This document shows positions 8,233 through 16,451 of a stretch of 32,197 bases of DNA, one piece after another (within the stretch, counting starts at the first letter, position 1; the number at the start of each line of letters is the position of its first letter). The DNA comes from Succinatimonas hippei YIT 12066. Its GTDB lineage: Bacteria; Pseudomonadota; Gammaproteobacteria; Enterobacterales; Succinivibrionaceae. A model generated the notes under the pieces. The model was given only the letters and a program-made list of their open reading frames with translations, had not been told where the DNA came from and made no database searches. Made by a program: the position numbers and the translations under genes. Location: contig NZ_GL831067.1 in NCBI RefSeq assembly GCF_000188195.1, positions 20,659-52,855 of the forward strand, in the 5' to 3' direction.

Positions 8233-9543
8233 TTAGATCTTGTATCCTAAAACTTCAGGTATATAAGTGACGAGACCAGGGATGTATGTAATTGCAAGCA
8301 ATACAACAATCTCAATAAGAAGGTAGGGCATAATGCCACGAACGGTTTCTTCAATGGAAATCTTGCCGATTTTTCCTGTAATGAATAAGCAGTAACCAAG
8401 CGGCGGAGTGATGCATCCGATAGTAAGGTTAAGACACATTACAAGGCCGAAGTGGATCAGGCTTATATCCATGGCTAAAGCAACAGGAGCAAGGATTGGA
8501 GCAAGAATAATTACTGCAGCTCCTCCGTCCATAAACATGCCCATGATAAGAAGCAGAATGTTGACAAGTAGCAGGAAAACCCATTTGTTTTCGGTAATGG
8601 ATAAGATTAGGTCATTGACCATTACCGGCATTTGCAAAGCGGTGAGACCGTAGCTGAAAACTCGGGCACAGGCGATAATTAACAGTAAAGGAGCGGCACT
8701 GTTGACAGCATTAAGTAGGATTGGCCATAAATCTTTGAAAGTTAAAGTACGAATGATAAACAAACTTACTATTAAGCTGTATACCACAGCGATGGCTCCA
8801 GCCTCTGTAGCTGTACAAATACCTCCCATAATGCCGCCTACTACTATGAGCGGCATGCCAAGAGGAATTATGGCATCAAGTAAAGACTTTTTAATTTCAT
8901 CAGAAGTCAACTTTTCGGTTCTTCTGGGGAAATGGCAGACTCGATCGCGCAAAATTACGACGAACATTAAGGAAAGGCCGATCAGAAGTCCCGGTAAAAT
9001 ACCTCCCATGAACATAGAACCAACAGAAGCACCTACTGCAGTAGCGTAAACAACCATGATGATGCTAGGAGGAATAATCGGTCCGCAAACAGCAGCGGCA
9101 GAGATAACTCCTGCAGCCTCTCTAACTGAATATCCTTCTTTTTTCATTGCTGGAATTAAAATTCCGCCCATACATGAAGCGCTGGCCTGAGCAGAACCGG
9201 TAATTCCACCGAAAAACATACTGGATACAATTCCTGCATGTGCTAAATTACCCGGAAGTCTACCAATTAGCAGTAATGCAAAACGGATCAATTTCTCAGT
9301 GATGCCGCCGCGGTTCATGATTTCACCTGCGAGCATAAAGAAAGGAATCGCAAGTAACGGTAAATTTCCCATTCCGTTATAAATAGCCTGGGATACCGCT
9401 ACGGTTGCAATTGGAGTGCCTGTACTGCTTGCTAATACTCCTAAACTAAGGACCCCTGTCAGCAGTAAGGTTACATAAATCGGTACACCTACTATAATAA
9501 AGACGAAAGTAGCAATGATAAGTAATGTGATGATAATGCCCAT
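8233..9543 (-). CDS. TRAP transporter large permease (DctM family)
   Basis: Inner-membrane permease of 436 residues with about 12 predicted hydrophobic helices, the usual size of DctM. Family-typical stretches are visible: LLAIPFFMLAGEIMNRGGIT near 60-79, CGPIIPPSI near 153, and NLTIGCITPPLG near 373-384. It works with the small subunit encoded directly upstream and with the lipoprotein receptor encoded at 6077-7114, using an ion gradient for uptake. A GGAG site is present; the gap after the small-subunit gene is 11 bases. It is the same length as the DctM of the galactonate cluster, but its sequence differs clearly, so the two are not a recent duplication. Confidence 0.93.
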   Translation of the reverse strand: MGIIITLLIIATFVFIIVGVPIYVTLLLTGVLSLGVLASSTGTPIATVAVSQAIYNGMGNLPLLAIPFFMLAGEIMNRGGITEKLIRFALLLIGRLPGNLAHAGIVSSMFFGGITGSAQASASCMGGILIPAMKKEGYSVREAAGVISAAAVCGPIIPPSIIMVVYATAVGASVGSMFMGGILPGLLIGLSLMFVVILRDRVCHFPRRTEKLTSDEIKKSLLDAIIPLGMPLIVVGGIMGGICTATEAGAIAVVYSLIVSLFIIRTLTFKDLWPILLNAVNSAAPLLLIIACARVFSYGLTALQMPVMVNDLILSITENKWVFLLLVNILLLIMGMFMDGGAAVIILAPILAPVALAMDISLIHFGLVMCLNLTIGCITPPLGYCLFITGKIGKISIEETVRGIMPYLLIEIVVLLAITYIPGLVTYIPEVLGYKI

Positions 9544-9554
9544 TTTTTGTTCTC

Positions 9555-10055
9555 CTATTCATTTCCTTGTGAAATAGGATCATTTACTATTTTGTTTTTA
9601 GAAGTACGAATATATTCATAAAGACAAAGAGCAAATCCTATCGGCATAGACATGTAGTAGTACATTCTTGGAACTTTTAGAACTGTACTGAGAATTGTTC
9701 CCCTTGCTGTGTATTGGGCACAGATAATGAATAAGAAAATAAGAAATCCTATAGTAATTGCTAAAATAGCTGAGCGTATAGCAATACGTACAGATTTTGA
9801 TTTAGGTAAACTGCTTACTGTGCCAAACTCAATGTGTCCGCCGGTACGAACAGCGCGGGCGCTGCCAAACATTGCCATTGTTACCAATAAAGCTTGATTT
9901 AACTCGTCTGCCCACAGAAAGCCAGAATCAAATATATAACGATCTATAGTGTTGGCTGCAGCGATTGCTACAATTGCAGCGAGTGAAACTGCAGAAACGG
10001 TATCTTCGATCCAGTGGATCGTCGTATCTACGCTATTCAAGATTTTTTTCATCAT
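9555..10055 (-). CDS. TRAP transporter small permease (DctQ family)
   Basis: Four-helix inner-membrane subunit of a TRAP transporter, 166 residues. Hydrophobic segments lie near 20-40, 50-68, 88-110 and 125-145 with a family-typical WADELNQALLVTMAMFGSA stretch. Tandem ATGs at 10055 and 10052 follow an AAAGGAG site, 4 and 7 bases away respectively, so the second may be used. An in-frame extension to 10100 would overlap the regulator's end and lacks a start signal. The gene lies 23 bases after the IclR regulator and leads the structural part of the operon. Confidence 0.88.
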   Translation of the reverse strand: MMKKILNSVDTTIHWIEDTVSAVSLAAIVAIAAANTIDRYIFDSGFLWADELNQALLVTMAMFGSARAVRTGGHIEFGTVSSLPKSKSVRIAIRSAILAITIGFLIFLFIICAQYTARGTILSTVLKVPRMYYYMSMPIGFALCLYEYIRTSKNKIVNDPISQGNE

Positions 10056-10078
10056 GTTTCTCCTTTTGTATTTGACTG

Positions 10079-10909
10079 TTAATACAAAATTTCTCCGCAA
10101 AAACCGAGTTGACGAGAGATTTGTAAAGCTGCTTCTTTAACCTTGTCTGCGATAAATCTTTTTTTATTTTCGGTTATTTGATTTACAAGACTGGACACTG
10201 AAATAGATGCGACAGGCTCATTGCGGTGATTGCGCAATACTGATCCGATACAATACATATAAGGGCCGTCTTCTCTGTCATCGACGGCAAATCCTCTTTC
10301 ACGTGATATACGAGCATCTTGTAAAATGGCAAAAGAAGTTGTTTTGGTAAGAGGTGTATTGGCTGGATATGGCTCCGGACCTAAAAGTTTTAAAATTAAG
10401 TCATCAGGATATGCGTAAAGCATAGCTTTACCTAATGATGTAGAGTGTAAATCTCGTCTTGAACCGATTTTTGCATCAGCCTTTACTAAAGACAGATCTT
10501 CAGCTCTGTCTAAGTAAACAATTTTTCCGCGATTTTCAGTTCCTAAAAATACTGTTCCTCCGGTTACACGGTTCAATTCTTGGAGGTATGGTCGTGCGAT
10601 ATCTATAACACCTAAATCCGCTACAGCCGCAGAGCCTATTTCGAAAGCTAATAGGGAGAGACCGTAAGTCTTTTTACCGGAATTTTTCAGTTCCAAAATT
10701 CCCTTCTGTACCATAGTGTTAACCAGTTCAAAAGTAGAAGATTTCGGTAGGTTCATCATCTCACTGATATCTTGAAGTGTTAGATAACGTCGCGTGTCTG
10801 CAAATAAAAGAAGAAGATCTACAGTTCTGACAACTGATTTCACCTGTTTGGTGTTTGATTGTAGATCTTCGTTTTTTACTGAATGAGAATAAAAATCATT
10901 CATAAACAT
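10079..10909 (-). CDS. IclR-family transcriptional regulator of the left catabolic operon
   Basis: DNA-binding regulator of 276 residues: winged helix-turn-helix at about 23-85 (recognition region LPKSSTFELVNTM) and IclR effector domain at about 98-270. IclR proteins sense small organic acids and act as repressor or activator. It is the first gene of the leftward train, so it probably controls its own operon. The start is uncertain: ATGs at 10909 and 10903 both lack a well-placed ribosome binding site (AGGATGA lies 12 bases before the first). The intergenic region in front carries two related inverted repeats that may be its operators. Confidence 0.9.
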   Translation of the reverse strand: MFMNDFYSHSVKNEDLQSNTKQVKSVVRTVDLLLLFADTRRYLTLQDISEMMNLPKSSTFELVNTMVQKGILELKNSGKKTYGLSLLAFEIGSAAVADLGVIDIARPYLQELNRVTGGTVFLGTENRGKIVYLDRAEDLSLVKADAKIGSRRDLHSTSLGKAMLYAYPDDLILKLLGPEPYPANTPLTKTTSFAILQDARISRERGFAVDDREDGPYMYCIGSVLRNHRNEPVASISVSSLVNQITENKKRFIADKVKEAALQISRQLGFCGEILY

Positions 10910-11040
10910 GAAAAATAATCATCCTATCTCGTATTAAGTTGGTATTAAATTAACATGAATTTTTGTATAAATTCTGTTTAAAAATGCCTTTATATCGGCT
11001 TTTTGATATGTTAAACAGAAAAAATTCACCAAGACGAAAA

Positions 11041-11056
11041 GTTCGCATATATGAAC
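11041..11056. promoter_or_regulatory. Candidate regulator operator, box 1
   Basis: GTTCGCATATATGAAC has GTTC/GAAC arms and a near-palindromic centre. It shares TTCGCAT with a second box whose centre lies about 41 bases away, close to four helical turns, as expected for a pair bound cooperatively. It lies 131 bases in front of the IclR regulator start. Assignment to that regulator is inference. Confidence 0.4.
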
Positions 11057-11083
11057 AATATTTAACTCTTTAAGGGAAATGTT

Positions 11084-11095
11084 TCGCATTTGCGA
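11084..11095. promoter_or_regulatory. Candidate regulator operator, box 2
   Basis: TCGCATTTGCGA is a perfect 5-base inverted repeat around TT. It belongs with the box at 11041-11056. IclR proteins commonly bind short, pseudo-palindromic AT-rich sites of this kind. Confidence 0.4.
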
Positions 11096-11280
11096 TTTTA
11101 TTTAAAATCACGCTATAACTTGTTTTTTTAGGTAAACAGTTTTACTTTGTTGTTTGTTCTGTCGGTCATATTAAGGTCTGATACTAAATAAAATTCATTT
11201 TGCAGATTAATGTTCAACTATGTCGGTTGCTCGAATTTGGTGCTAAACTATCGCGCGTTATTTTTTTGTAAGTTATAAAA

Positions 11281-12015
11281 ATGAATTCTCGTCAATTATT
11301 TTTTCTTGGTATGAAACACGGAATTCCCGTGGTTTTGGGGTATATCCCGGTCGGTATCGCATATGCAGTGTCTGCTCTTCAGGCAGGATTTTCACCTTTT
11401 GAGACGATATTGATGTCTTTTTCCGTATATTCAGGATCGGGGCAGGTTCTTGGTGTCGGAATGACGGCACAAGGCGCAAGTTTAGCAGCAATATTTATCG
11501 GAACATTTTTAATCAATTTTCGATATTTCATAATGAGCGCTTGTGTTTTTAATCGTATGCCTTATTTAAAAGCGCCGATTAAAGCATGGACTTCTTTTTA
11601 TATTACTGATGAGACTTTTGCTATTTTTACTACTGCTCCTGAGGAACGGGCAAAATTACCTTATATAGCAGGTCTTATTATACTGACTTACTCGTCTTGG
11701 ATAAGCGGTGCAGTAATAGGGGTTATTGCTAATTCGATTTTGCCGGGTTGGGTTGCTGCCGGACTCGGAATTGCTCTCTATGCTCTTTTTATTGCATTAG
11801 TAGTGCCCGGTTGTAAAAGCAATCATAAGATTGCTTTGATGGTGATTATGACTGCGTTGTTTAATTGTTTATTATCTTTATTTATTGACGGAAGTTGGGC
11901 GATAGTAATTTCTACTTTATTATGGGCTGCGATTGGTGCTTGCTTAATTAAGCCTTCTAGTAAAGAGCGGGGAAGATCTCTTCAAAATTGTAATGTTGCA
12001 GAGGAGAGCAAGTAA
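11281..12015 (+). CDS. azlC: AzlC-family branched-chain amino acid exporter, large subunit
   Basis: Inner-membrane protein of 244 residues, the large subunit of an AzlCD (YgaZH-type) exporter of branched-chain amino acids and analogues. The family N-terminal signature is clear: GIPVVLGYIPVGIAYAVSAL at 15-34 and SVYSGSGQ at 48-55. Several hydrophobic helices follow to about residue 228. Only a weak GTAAG element precedes the ATG. The stop overlaps the next start by one base (TAATG), so the pair is translationally coupled. It is transcribed away from the catabolic operon and has no evident part in it. Confidence 0.92.
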   Translation: MNSRQLFFLGMKHGIPVVLGYIPVGIAYAVSALQAGFSPFETILMSFSVYSGSGQVLGVGMTAQGASLAAIFIGTFLINFRYFIMSACVFNRMPYLKAPIKAWTSFYITDETFAIFTTAPEERAKLPYIAGLIILTYSSWISGAVIGVIANSILPGWVAAGLGIALYALFIALVVPGCKSNHKIALMVIMTALFNCLLSLFIDGSWAIVISTLLWAAIGACLIKPSSKERGRSLQNCNVAEESK

Positions 12016-12323
12016 TGGAAGATAATCGCTATTTGTTTATTATTTTAGGAATGTGTCTTGTTTCATATTTGCCGCGTGTTGTTCCGGCTTTATTTATTTC
12101 CAAAGTTAAACTTACTCCTTGGCTTGAGAGATTTTTAAATTTGATTCCGTATACGGCTATGACTGCTTTGGTTTTCCCCGGCATTTTTTATAGTGTGCCT
12201 GGGTATATGAATGCCGCAAGTGTCGGAACAGTTGTTGCAATTGTAAGTTCTGTGTTAAAGGCACCTTTATCCGTTACCGTGATTTTGTCCGTATGTGCGG
12301 TTTTAGCTTTTTTAGCTCTTTAA
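12015..12323 (+). CDS. azlD: AzlD-family branched-chain amino acid exporter, small subunit
   Basis: A 102-residue inner-membrane protein with about three to four hydrophobic helices. It matches AzlD/YgaH in length and carries the family's YLPRVVPALF stretch at 16-25 and LNLIPYTAMTALVFPGI at about 42-58. It shares a base with the end of azlC, so stoichiometric synthesis is likely. The gene ends 5 bases before a terminator hairpin. Confidence 0.9.
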   Translation: MEDNRYLFIILGMCLVSYLPRVVPALFISKVKLTPWLERFLNLIPYTAMTALVFPGIFYSVPGYMNAASVGTVVAIVSSVLKAPLSVTVILSVCAVLAFLAL

Positions 12324-12328
12324 AAAAA

Positions 12329-12349
12329 AACTCCGCATTAAGCGGAGTT
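12329..12349. terminator. Intrinsic terminator between azlD and maoP
   Basis: AACTCCGC (12329-12336) pairs with GCGGAGTT (12342-12349) around a 5-base loop. The A-run at 12322-12330 gives a strong U-tract for the leftward maoP transcript. On the rightward strand only CTTT follows, so termination of azlCD there is probably weaker. Confidence 0.85.
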
Positions 12350-12356
12350 CTTTAGG

Positions 12357-12704
12357 TTAATCAATATTTGAGTCTTCAGATGAAGAGGATGAGTTAAAAT
12401 CACCGATATCATCATCACTGCCGACGGAGCACAAACGATGTAAGTGACGCGGTTGAATCACCTGTAAATACTTCTTGAATACCTTAGCATAAGGATCGGT
12501 TATTACTTCGGCACTATTGAGTTGTTTTAAAAAAACTTCTTCGGTTTCATCTTTAGGCTTACGGATTCCTTTATGAAGTTCCATCATAGCAGTACCGCAT
12601 TGCTCTAAAAGATTTGATTCGCGGATCGAAAATTCGCCGCTGCGGCGAATTCCGCGGGCAAAATGCTGAAAATCGTTAAACGGCTTTTCGGATTCGAAGC
12701 TCAT
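12357..12704 (-). CDS. maoP: MaoP (DUF413), macrodomain Ori organisation protein
   Basis: A 115-residue DUF413/YifE protein. The family core is visible: ARGIRRSGEFSIRESNLLEQ at 16-35, LHKGIRKPKDETEEVFL at about 43-59 and PYAKVFKKYLQVIQPRHLHRL at about 71-91. In Escherichia coli, MaoP acts with the maoS site to organise the Ori macrodomain, and it co-occurs with Dam and SeqA in gammaproteobacteria. The C-terminal tail is very acidic and Ser-rich, longer in serine than the E. coli tail. GAGG precedes the start and a strong terminator follows. No maoS-like site could be recognised here by eye. Confidence 0.85.
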   Translation of the reverse strand: MSFESEKPFNDFQHFARGIRRSGEFSIRESNLLEQCGTAMMELHKGIRKPKDETEEVFLKQLNSAEVITDPYAKVFKKYLQVIQPRHLHRLCSVGSDDDIGDFNSSSSSEDSNID

Positions 12705-13172
12705 TTGTGTTTTTTCCTCAAAAGAATAGGCGTTTTGAATTTTAAACGCTTAATTTTAGCGTCACATTTTAACATTTAAATTTCTTATTTGCGTATATGG
12801 CTTTGATAAAAATCAACAAAGACTTTAGTAATTGATTAATGGATGTGTTTTTACATAATTAATTAAATTTAATTTTTTGTTATATAAATCAAAGCTTTTA
12901 TTGATAAAAACAGATAAAAAATTGAGGCTTTTATGCAGCTTTGCTAAAATCAGGAGAATGTAATTAGAAAAATACCGGAAATCCTTGTCTAAGGACATGA
13001 GATTTGTCGTTTATTAAAACTTTTAAAAGCATTTAAATTGTTTTTTATAAGCAGTAAATGAACGAGATATGGTAATTGATTTTAGATTAATGTTCGCTTT
13101 TTAGCAGTTAATCTTAGGGGCTTTTTAAAAAAGAGCTGTAAATAAAATTTGTTTATGTTTTTTGGAGCTGCG
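12705..13172. other. Long AT-rich intergenic region between maoP and glnS
   Basis: No credible gene was seen in these 468 bases. It should carry the divergent promoters of maoP and glnS. Recognisable structures are GCGTTT/AAACGC at 12730-12749 (in the maoP leader) and AGATTAA/TTAATCT at 13084-13114 with an inner GCT/AGC stem around TTTT, in the likely glnS leader. Neither is followed by a T-run. The rest is very AT-rich, and many weak -10 boxes prevent a firm promoter call. Confidence 0.55.
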
Positions 13173-14855
13173 ATGGAAGACAAAAAAGTTAATGAAGAAA
13201 GAATTCCGCGCAATTTTATTACAGATATTATTGACGAAGACTTAAAAGAGGGAAGAGTTACAAATATTGCAACTCGTTTCCCGCCTGAGCCTAACGGTTA
13301 TCTGCATATCGGACATGCTAAATCTATTTGTTTAAATTTCGGCTTAGCCAGAGATTATAACGGTACTTGTAATCTGCGTTTTGATGATACCAATCCTGTA
13401 AAAGAAGATCTTGAATACATTCGTTCAATTGAGAGAGATGTAAAGTGGCTTGGATTTAGTTGGTCGGGAGAAGTTCGTCATTCATCTGATTACTTTGACA
13501 GATTGTACGGTTACGCATTAGAACTAATTAATAAAGGTCTTGCGTATGTGGATGAACTGTCTCCGGAGGAAATTCGTGAGTATCGAGGTACTTTAAAAGA
13601 GCCTGGCAGAGATAGTCCGTATCGCTATCGCAGTGTGGAAGAAAACCTGGCCTTATTTGAAAAAATGAAAAACGGCGGGTTTGAAGAAGGAAAAGCATGC
13701 CTGCGTGCCAAAATTGATATGTCATCGCCGTTTATTTGCATGCGCGATCCGGTTATCTATCGCGTAAGGTTTGCATCTCATGCTTTAACCGGGGATAAGT
13801 GGTGCATTTATCCGATGTATGATTTTACTCACTGCATATCTGATGCGATTGAGGGGATTACCCATTCTATATGTACTTTGGAATTTCAGGATAACCGCCG
13901 TCTTTATGATTGGGTTTTAGATCATATAAGTATTGAAGCTCGTCCTCATCAGTATGAAATGAGCCGACTTAATCTTGAGTACTCTTTGACGTCAAAAAGA
14001 AAATTAAATCTTTTGGTTGAAAAAGGTCTTGTAGACGGTTGGGATGATCCGCGTTTGACTACGATTTCAGGATTGCGCCGACGCGGCTATACTCCTGCTT
14101 CAATTCGTGAGTTTTGCCGCCGTATTGGTGTTACCAAGCAGGAAAACACCGTAGAAATGAGCGCTCTTGAAACTTGTGTTCGTGATGATTTGAATACAAA
14201 GGCTCCGCGTGCTCTTGCTGTTTTGCACCCGATAAAGTTGGTAATTGATAATTTCGGTGAAGATGGTGTAACTGTTGATAAAGTAACCGTTCCTAATCAT
14301 CCTGAGAAAGAAGACTTAGGATCTCGCGAATTATCTCTTAGCAAAGAGCTTTTCATTGATGCTGCAGATTTCAGAGAACAGGCAAACAAACAGTACAAGC
14401 GTCTTAAGTTAGGTTATGAGGTTCGTTTGCGTCATGCTTATATCGTAAAAGCTGTATCTTGCGAAAAAGATGAAAACGGTAATGTAACCTGCGTTCATGT
14501 AGAAGCTGTACCTAATTCTATTGGTACTGATGTTGAAGGACATAAACCAAAGGGAGTTATTCATTGGGTAAATGCCAATGATTGTTATAGGGGACAAGTT
14601 TGTTTATACGGCAGGTTGTTTAAAGTCCCTAATCCCGGCGCAGAAGAGGATTTTCTTGCATGTGTTGATGAAAACTCAAAAGAAATCATCAAAGATGCAG
14701 CTTTAGAGTCTTCACTTAAAAATGCAAAAGTCGGAGATTCCTTCCAGTTTGAACGTGAAGGATATTTCTGTGTTGAATCAAAAGATTTTGTTGAAGGGGC
14801 TCCGGTATTTAATTTAACCGTGGCTTTACGTGATAACAAAAAAACTCAGGCATGA
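13173..14855 (+). CDS. glnS: Glutaminyl-tRNA synthetase
   Basis: Class I aminoacyl-tRNA synthetase charging tRNA-Gln with glutamine, 560 residues, slightly longer than the E. coli enzyme. The ATP-site motif [12 protein letters not shown] ends at 48 (HIGH 45-48). The KMSKS-type motif is LTSKRK at 272-277, where E. coli has VMSKRK. The C-terminal anticodon-binding beta-barrel domains follow from about 340. I start at 13173 because GGAG lies 5 bases upstream; ATG 13155 and TTG 13149 are earlier in-frame options without one. Presence of GlnRS implies no need for the Glu-tRNA(Gln) amidotransferase route. It is probably co-transcribed with the small gene that begins 23 bases downstream. Confidence 0.97.
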   Translation: MEDKKVNEERIPRNFITDIIDEDLKEGRVTNIATRFPPEPNGYLHIGHAKSICLNFGLARDYNGTCNLRFDDTNPVKEDLEYIRSIERDVKWLGFSWSGEVRHSSDYFDRLYGYALELINKGLAYVDELSPEEIREYRGTLKEPGRDSPYRYRSVEENLALFEKMKNGGFEEGKACLRAKIDMSSPFICMRDPVIYRVRFASHALTGDKWCIYPMYDFTHCISDAIEGITHSICTLEFQDNRRLYDWVLDHISIEARPHQYEMSRLNLEYSLTSKRKLNLLVEKGLVDGWDDPRLTTISGLRRRGYTPASIREFCRRIGVTKQENTVEMSALETCVRDDLNTKAPRALAVLHPIKLVIDNFGEDGVTVDKVTVPNHPEKEDLGSRELSLSKELFIDAADFREQANKQYKRLKLGYEVRLRHAYIVKAVSCEKDENGNVTCVHVEAVPNSIGTDVEGHKPKGVIHWVNANDCYRGQVCLYGRLFKVPNPGAEEDFLACVDENSKEIIKDAALESSLKNAKVGDSFQFEREGYFCVESKDFVEGAPVFNLTVALRDNKKTQA

Positions 14856-14878
14856 TTTGAAATAGTAAGGAGCAAAAA

Positions 14879-15340
14879 ATGTCAGATTTTGAAAATGAAA
14901 ATGAAAAAGACGACAACATGGCACCGCCTCCCGGCAGCGACTATGAAGTAGCCTTTTCTTATCACTCCGAAAGCATGCTTGAACGTGCTTATGACAAAGC
15001 AGAGCATTGGGTAAAAGAGGGCGTTCGTCCGAAGAAGATTTTCTTAGAAGACAGATCTATGGGCGTGATTAACTTTAGAAAAATCATGCGTGATCCTTTG
15101 CTGATTCAAGCAGGAGTAGAGCGTTTTGTAGATTTTCGTTGTTCGCTTACTTTATCTGATACCGATGTCGATGCTGTATTTTCAAGCGTTTGCTATTACG
15201 AAGCAGATTCAGAGCCTACATATATTAATGCCTACGATCCTGAACTTAGCAGTATTAAAGAGGTTCTCAATATGGTAAGTGAGAATTTATTTAATTATCT
15301 GCAAAAGCCGCTTGTTCATAATGATTTAACCGAGAATTAA
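14879..15340 (+). CDS. Conserved-looking hypothetical protein between glnS and rfbB
   Basis: I do not recognise this 153-residue protein. It has no signal peptide or membrane helix, so it is probably cytoplasmic. The first 15 residues are strongly acidic (FENENEKDD), followed by a mixed alpha/beta-looking region with a central ERAYDKAEHWVKEGVRPKKI stretch (about 34-53). A strong AAGGAG site 6 bases before the ATG, codon use like its neighbours and close spacing on both sides (23 and 6 bases) show it is a real gene of the glnS-rfbB unit. No function can be offered from sequence. Confidence 0.75.
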   Translation: MSDFENENEKDDNMAPPPGSDYEVAFSYHSESMLERAYDKAEHWVKEGVRPKKIFLEDRSMGVINFRKIMRDPLLIQAGVERFVDFRCSLTLSDTDVDAVFSSVCYYEADSEPTYINAYDPELSSIKEVLNMVSENLFNYLQKPLVHNDLTEN

Positions 15341-15346
15341 TTTTGT

Positions 15347-16429
15347 ATGGCTAACTTGCTGGTTACTGGAGGAGCCGGTTTTATCGGCTCTAACTACGTT
15401 TTTTATCATTTGACAAATTTTCCTGCAGATAATGTTGTAGTTTTAGATGCTTTAACTTACGCCGGATGCAGGGAAACTTTGGATCCGCTTATTGATAATC
15501 CGCATTTTACTTTCGTTAAAGGCGATATTCTTGATGAGAAGTTGGTGGTTTCTTTAATTGAGAAATACAAAATAGACGTGATAGTCCATTTTGCTGCTGA
15601 GTCTCATGTTGATCGCTCGATTTTAGGACCTGATGCCTTTATCAAGACCAATATTGAAGGCACATACTGCTTGTTGAAAGCAGCTTATAAGATGTGGGTA
15701 AAAGACGGTGTATGCCATGGACATTTCCATCATATATCTACTGATGAAGTGTTCGGAACGTTATCTTTGACAGATCCTCCTTTTTCAGAAGAGAATCCGT
15801 ATCGTCCTAATTCTCCGTATTCAGCATCTAAAGCATCATCTGATTGTTTAGTAAGAGCTTTTGTCCATACTTACGGATTAAAGGCAACCATCACTAATTG
15901 TTCCAATAATTATGGACCGCGTCAGTTTCCTGAAAAGCTTATTCCTCTTGTCATAACTAACTTGCTTACCGGTAAGGAAGTTCCGGTTTACGGTGATGGA
16001 AAACAAATTCGTGATTGGCTCTTTGTCGATGATCATTGCAGAGCTATCGATGCTGCTATTCTCAGCGGTCAGTCTGATAAAACATGGAATATAGGCGGTA
16101 GAGCAGAACTTACCAATCTTGAAGTAGTCAATACGGTATGTGAATGCATTGATGAAGAGTTTAAAGAAGATTCAAGTTTAAAAGATCGCTACCCGTCTGC
16201 TTATCCGGCAAAAGGTATGTCGTGCAAAAAAGCTATCGTTCATGTTACCGATCGTCCGGGACATGATCGTCGATATGCTATAGATCCGAGAAAAGCTGAG
16301 GCAGAACTTAACTTTAAACCTTCTTTAACTTTCAAAGAAGGTATTAAGCTTACGCTTTTATGGTATTTAAATAATGACAAATGGTGGCGTGAGCTTAAAA
16401 AACGTACTAAGGATTTTTCCGTACGTTAA
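15347..16429 (+). CDS. rfbB: dTDP-glucose 4,6-dehydratase
   Basis: Converts dTDP-glucose to dTDP-4-keto-6-deoxyglucose, the second step toward dTDP-rhamnose and other deoxysugars of surface polysaccharides. It is an extended short-chain dehydrogenase of 360 residues, the normal length. NAD-binding GGAGFIG is at 8-14, the catalytic Thr132-Asp133-Glu134 (STDE) is in place, and Tyr158 and Lys162 form the YxxxK pair. It lacks a good ribosome binding site and begins 6 bases after the preceding stop, so coupling is likely. The other rhamnose genes (rfbA, rfbC, rfbD) are not nearby, which is unusual for this enzyme. Confidence 0.93.
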   Translation: MANLLVTGGAGFIGSNYVFYHLTNFPADNVVVLDALTYAGCRETLDPLIDNPHFTFVKGDILDEKLVVSLIEKYKIDVIVHFAAESHVDRSILGPDAFIKTNIEGTYCLLKAAYKMWVKDGVCHGHFHHISTDEVFGTLSLTDPPFSEENPYRPNSPYSASKASSDCLVRAFVHTYGLKATITNCSNNYGPRQFPEKLIPLVITNLLTGKEVPVYGDGKQIRDWLFVDDHCRAIDAAILSGQSDKTWNIGGRAELTNLEVVNTVCECIDEEFKEDSSLKDRYPSAYPAKGMSCKKAIVHVTDRPGHDRRYAIDPRKAEAELNFKPSLTFKEGIKLTLLWYLNNDKWWRELKKRTKDFSVR

Positions 16430-16451
16430 CGGCTATTAAAGGAGAAAGATT

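Larger units (their letters stand above)
10910..11280. other. Divergent promoter region between the IclR regulator and azlC
   Basis: An AT-rich 371-base stretch without a credible gene. It must contain the leftward operon promoter and probably the azlC promoter. Several -10-like AT boxes exist, but I could not choose one with a good -35. Structured elements are two TTCGCAT-containing inverted repeats (11041-11056 and 11084-11095). Directly after the second lies a further imperfect stem GATTTTA/TAAAATC (11094-11109). The 12-mer AGATTAATGTTC at 11204-11215 recurs upstream of glnS (13084-13095), probably by chance. Confidence 0.6.

Noticed and set aside
385-10909. Interpretation of the left operon as myo-inositol degradation
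   Set aside because: IolG-, IolE/I- and IolC-like families are present, but no IolD hydrolase, IolB isomerase, IolA dehydrogenase or class II aldolase is encoded.
12943-12957. A very short ATG frame in the maoP-glnS intergenic region
   Set aside because: Only four codons, without a placed ribosome binding site.
11204-13095. The 12-mer AGATTAATGTTC occurring upstream of both azlC and glnS
   Set aside because: Two copies of an AT-rich 12-mer in AT-rich intergenic DNA, with no extended similarity and unrelated downstream genes, are probably chance.
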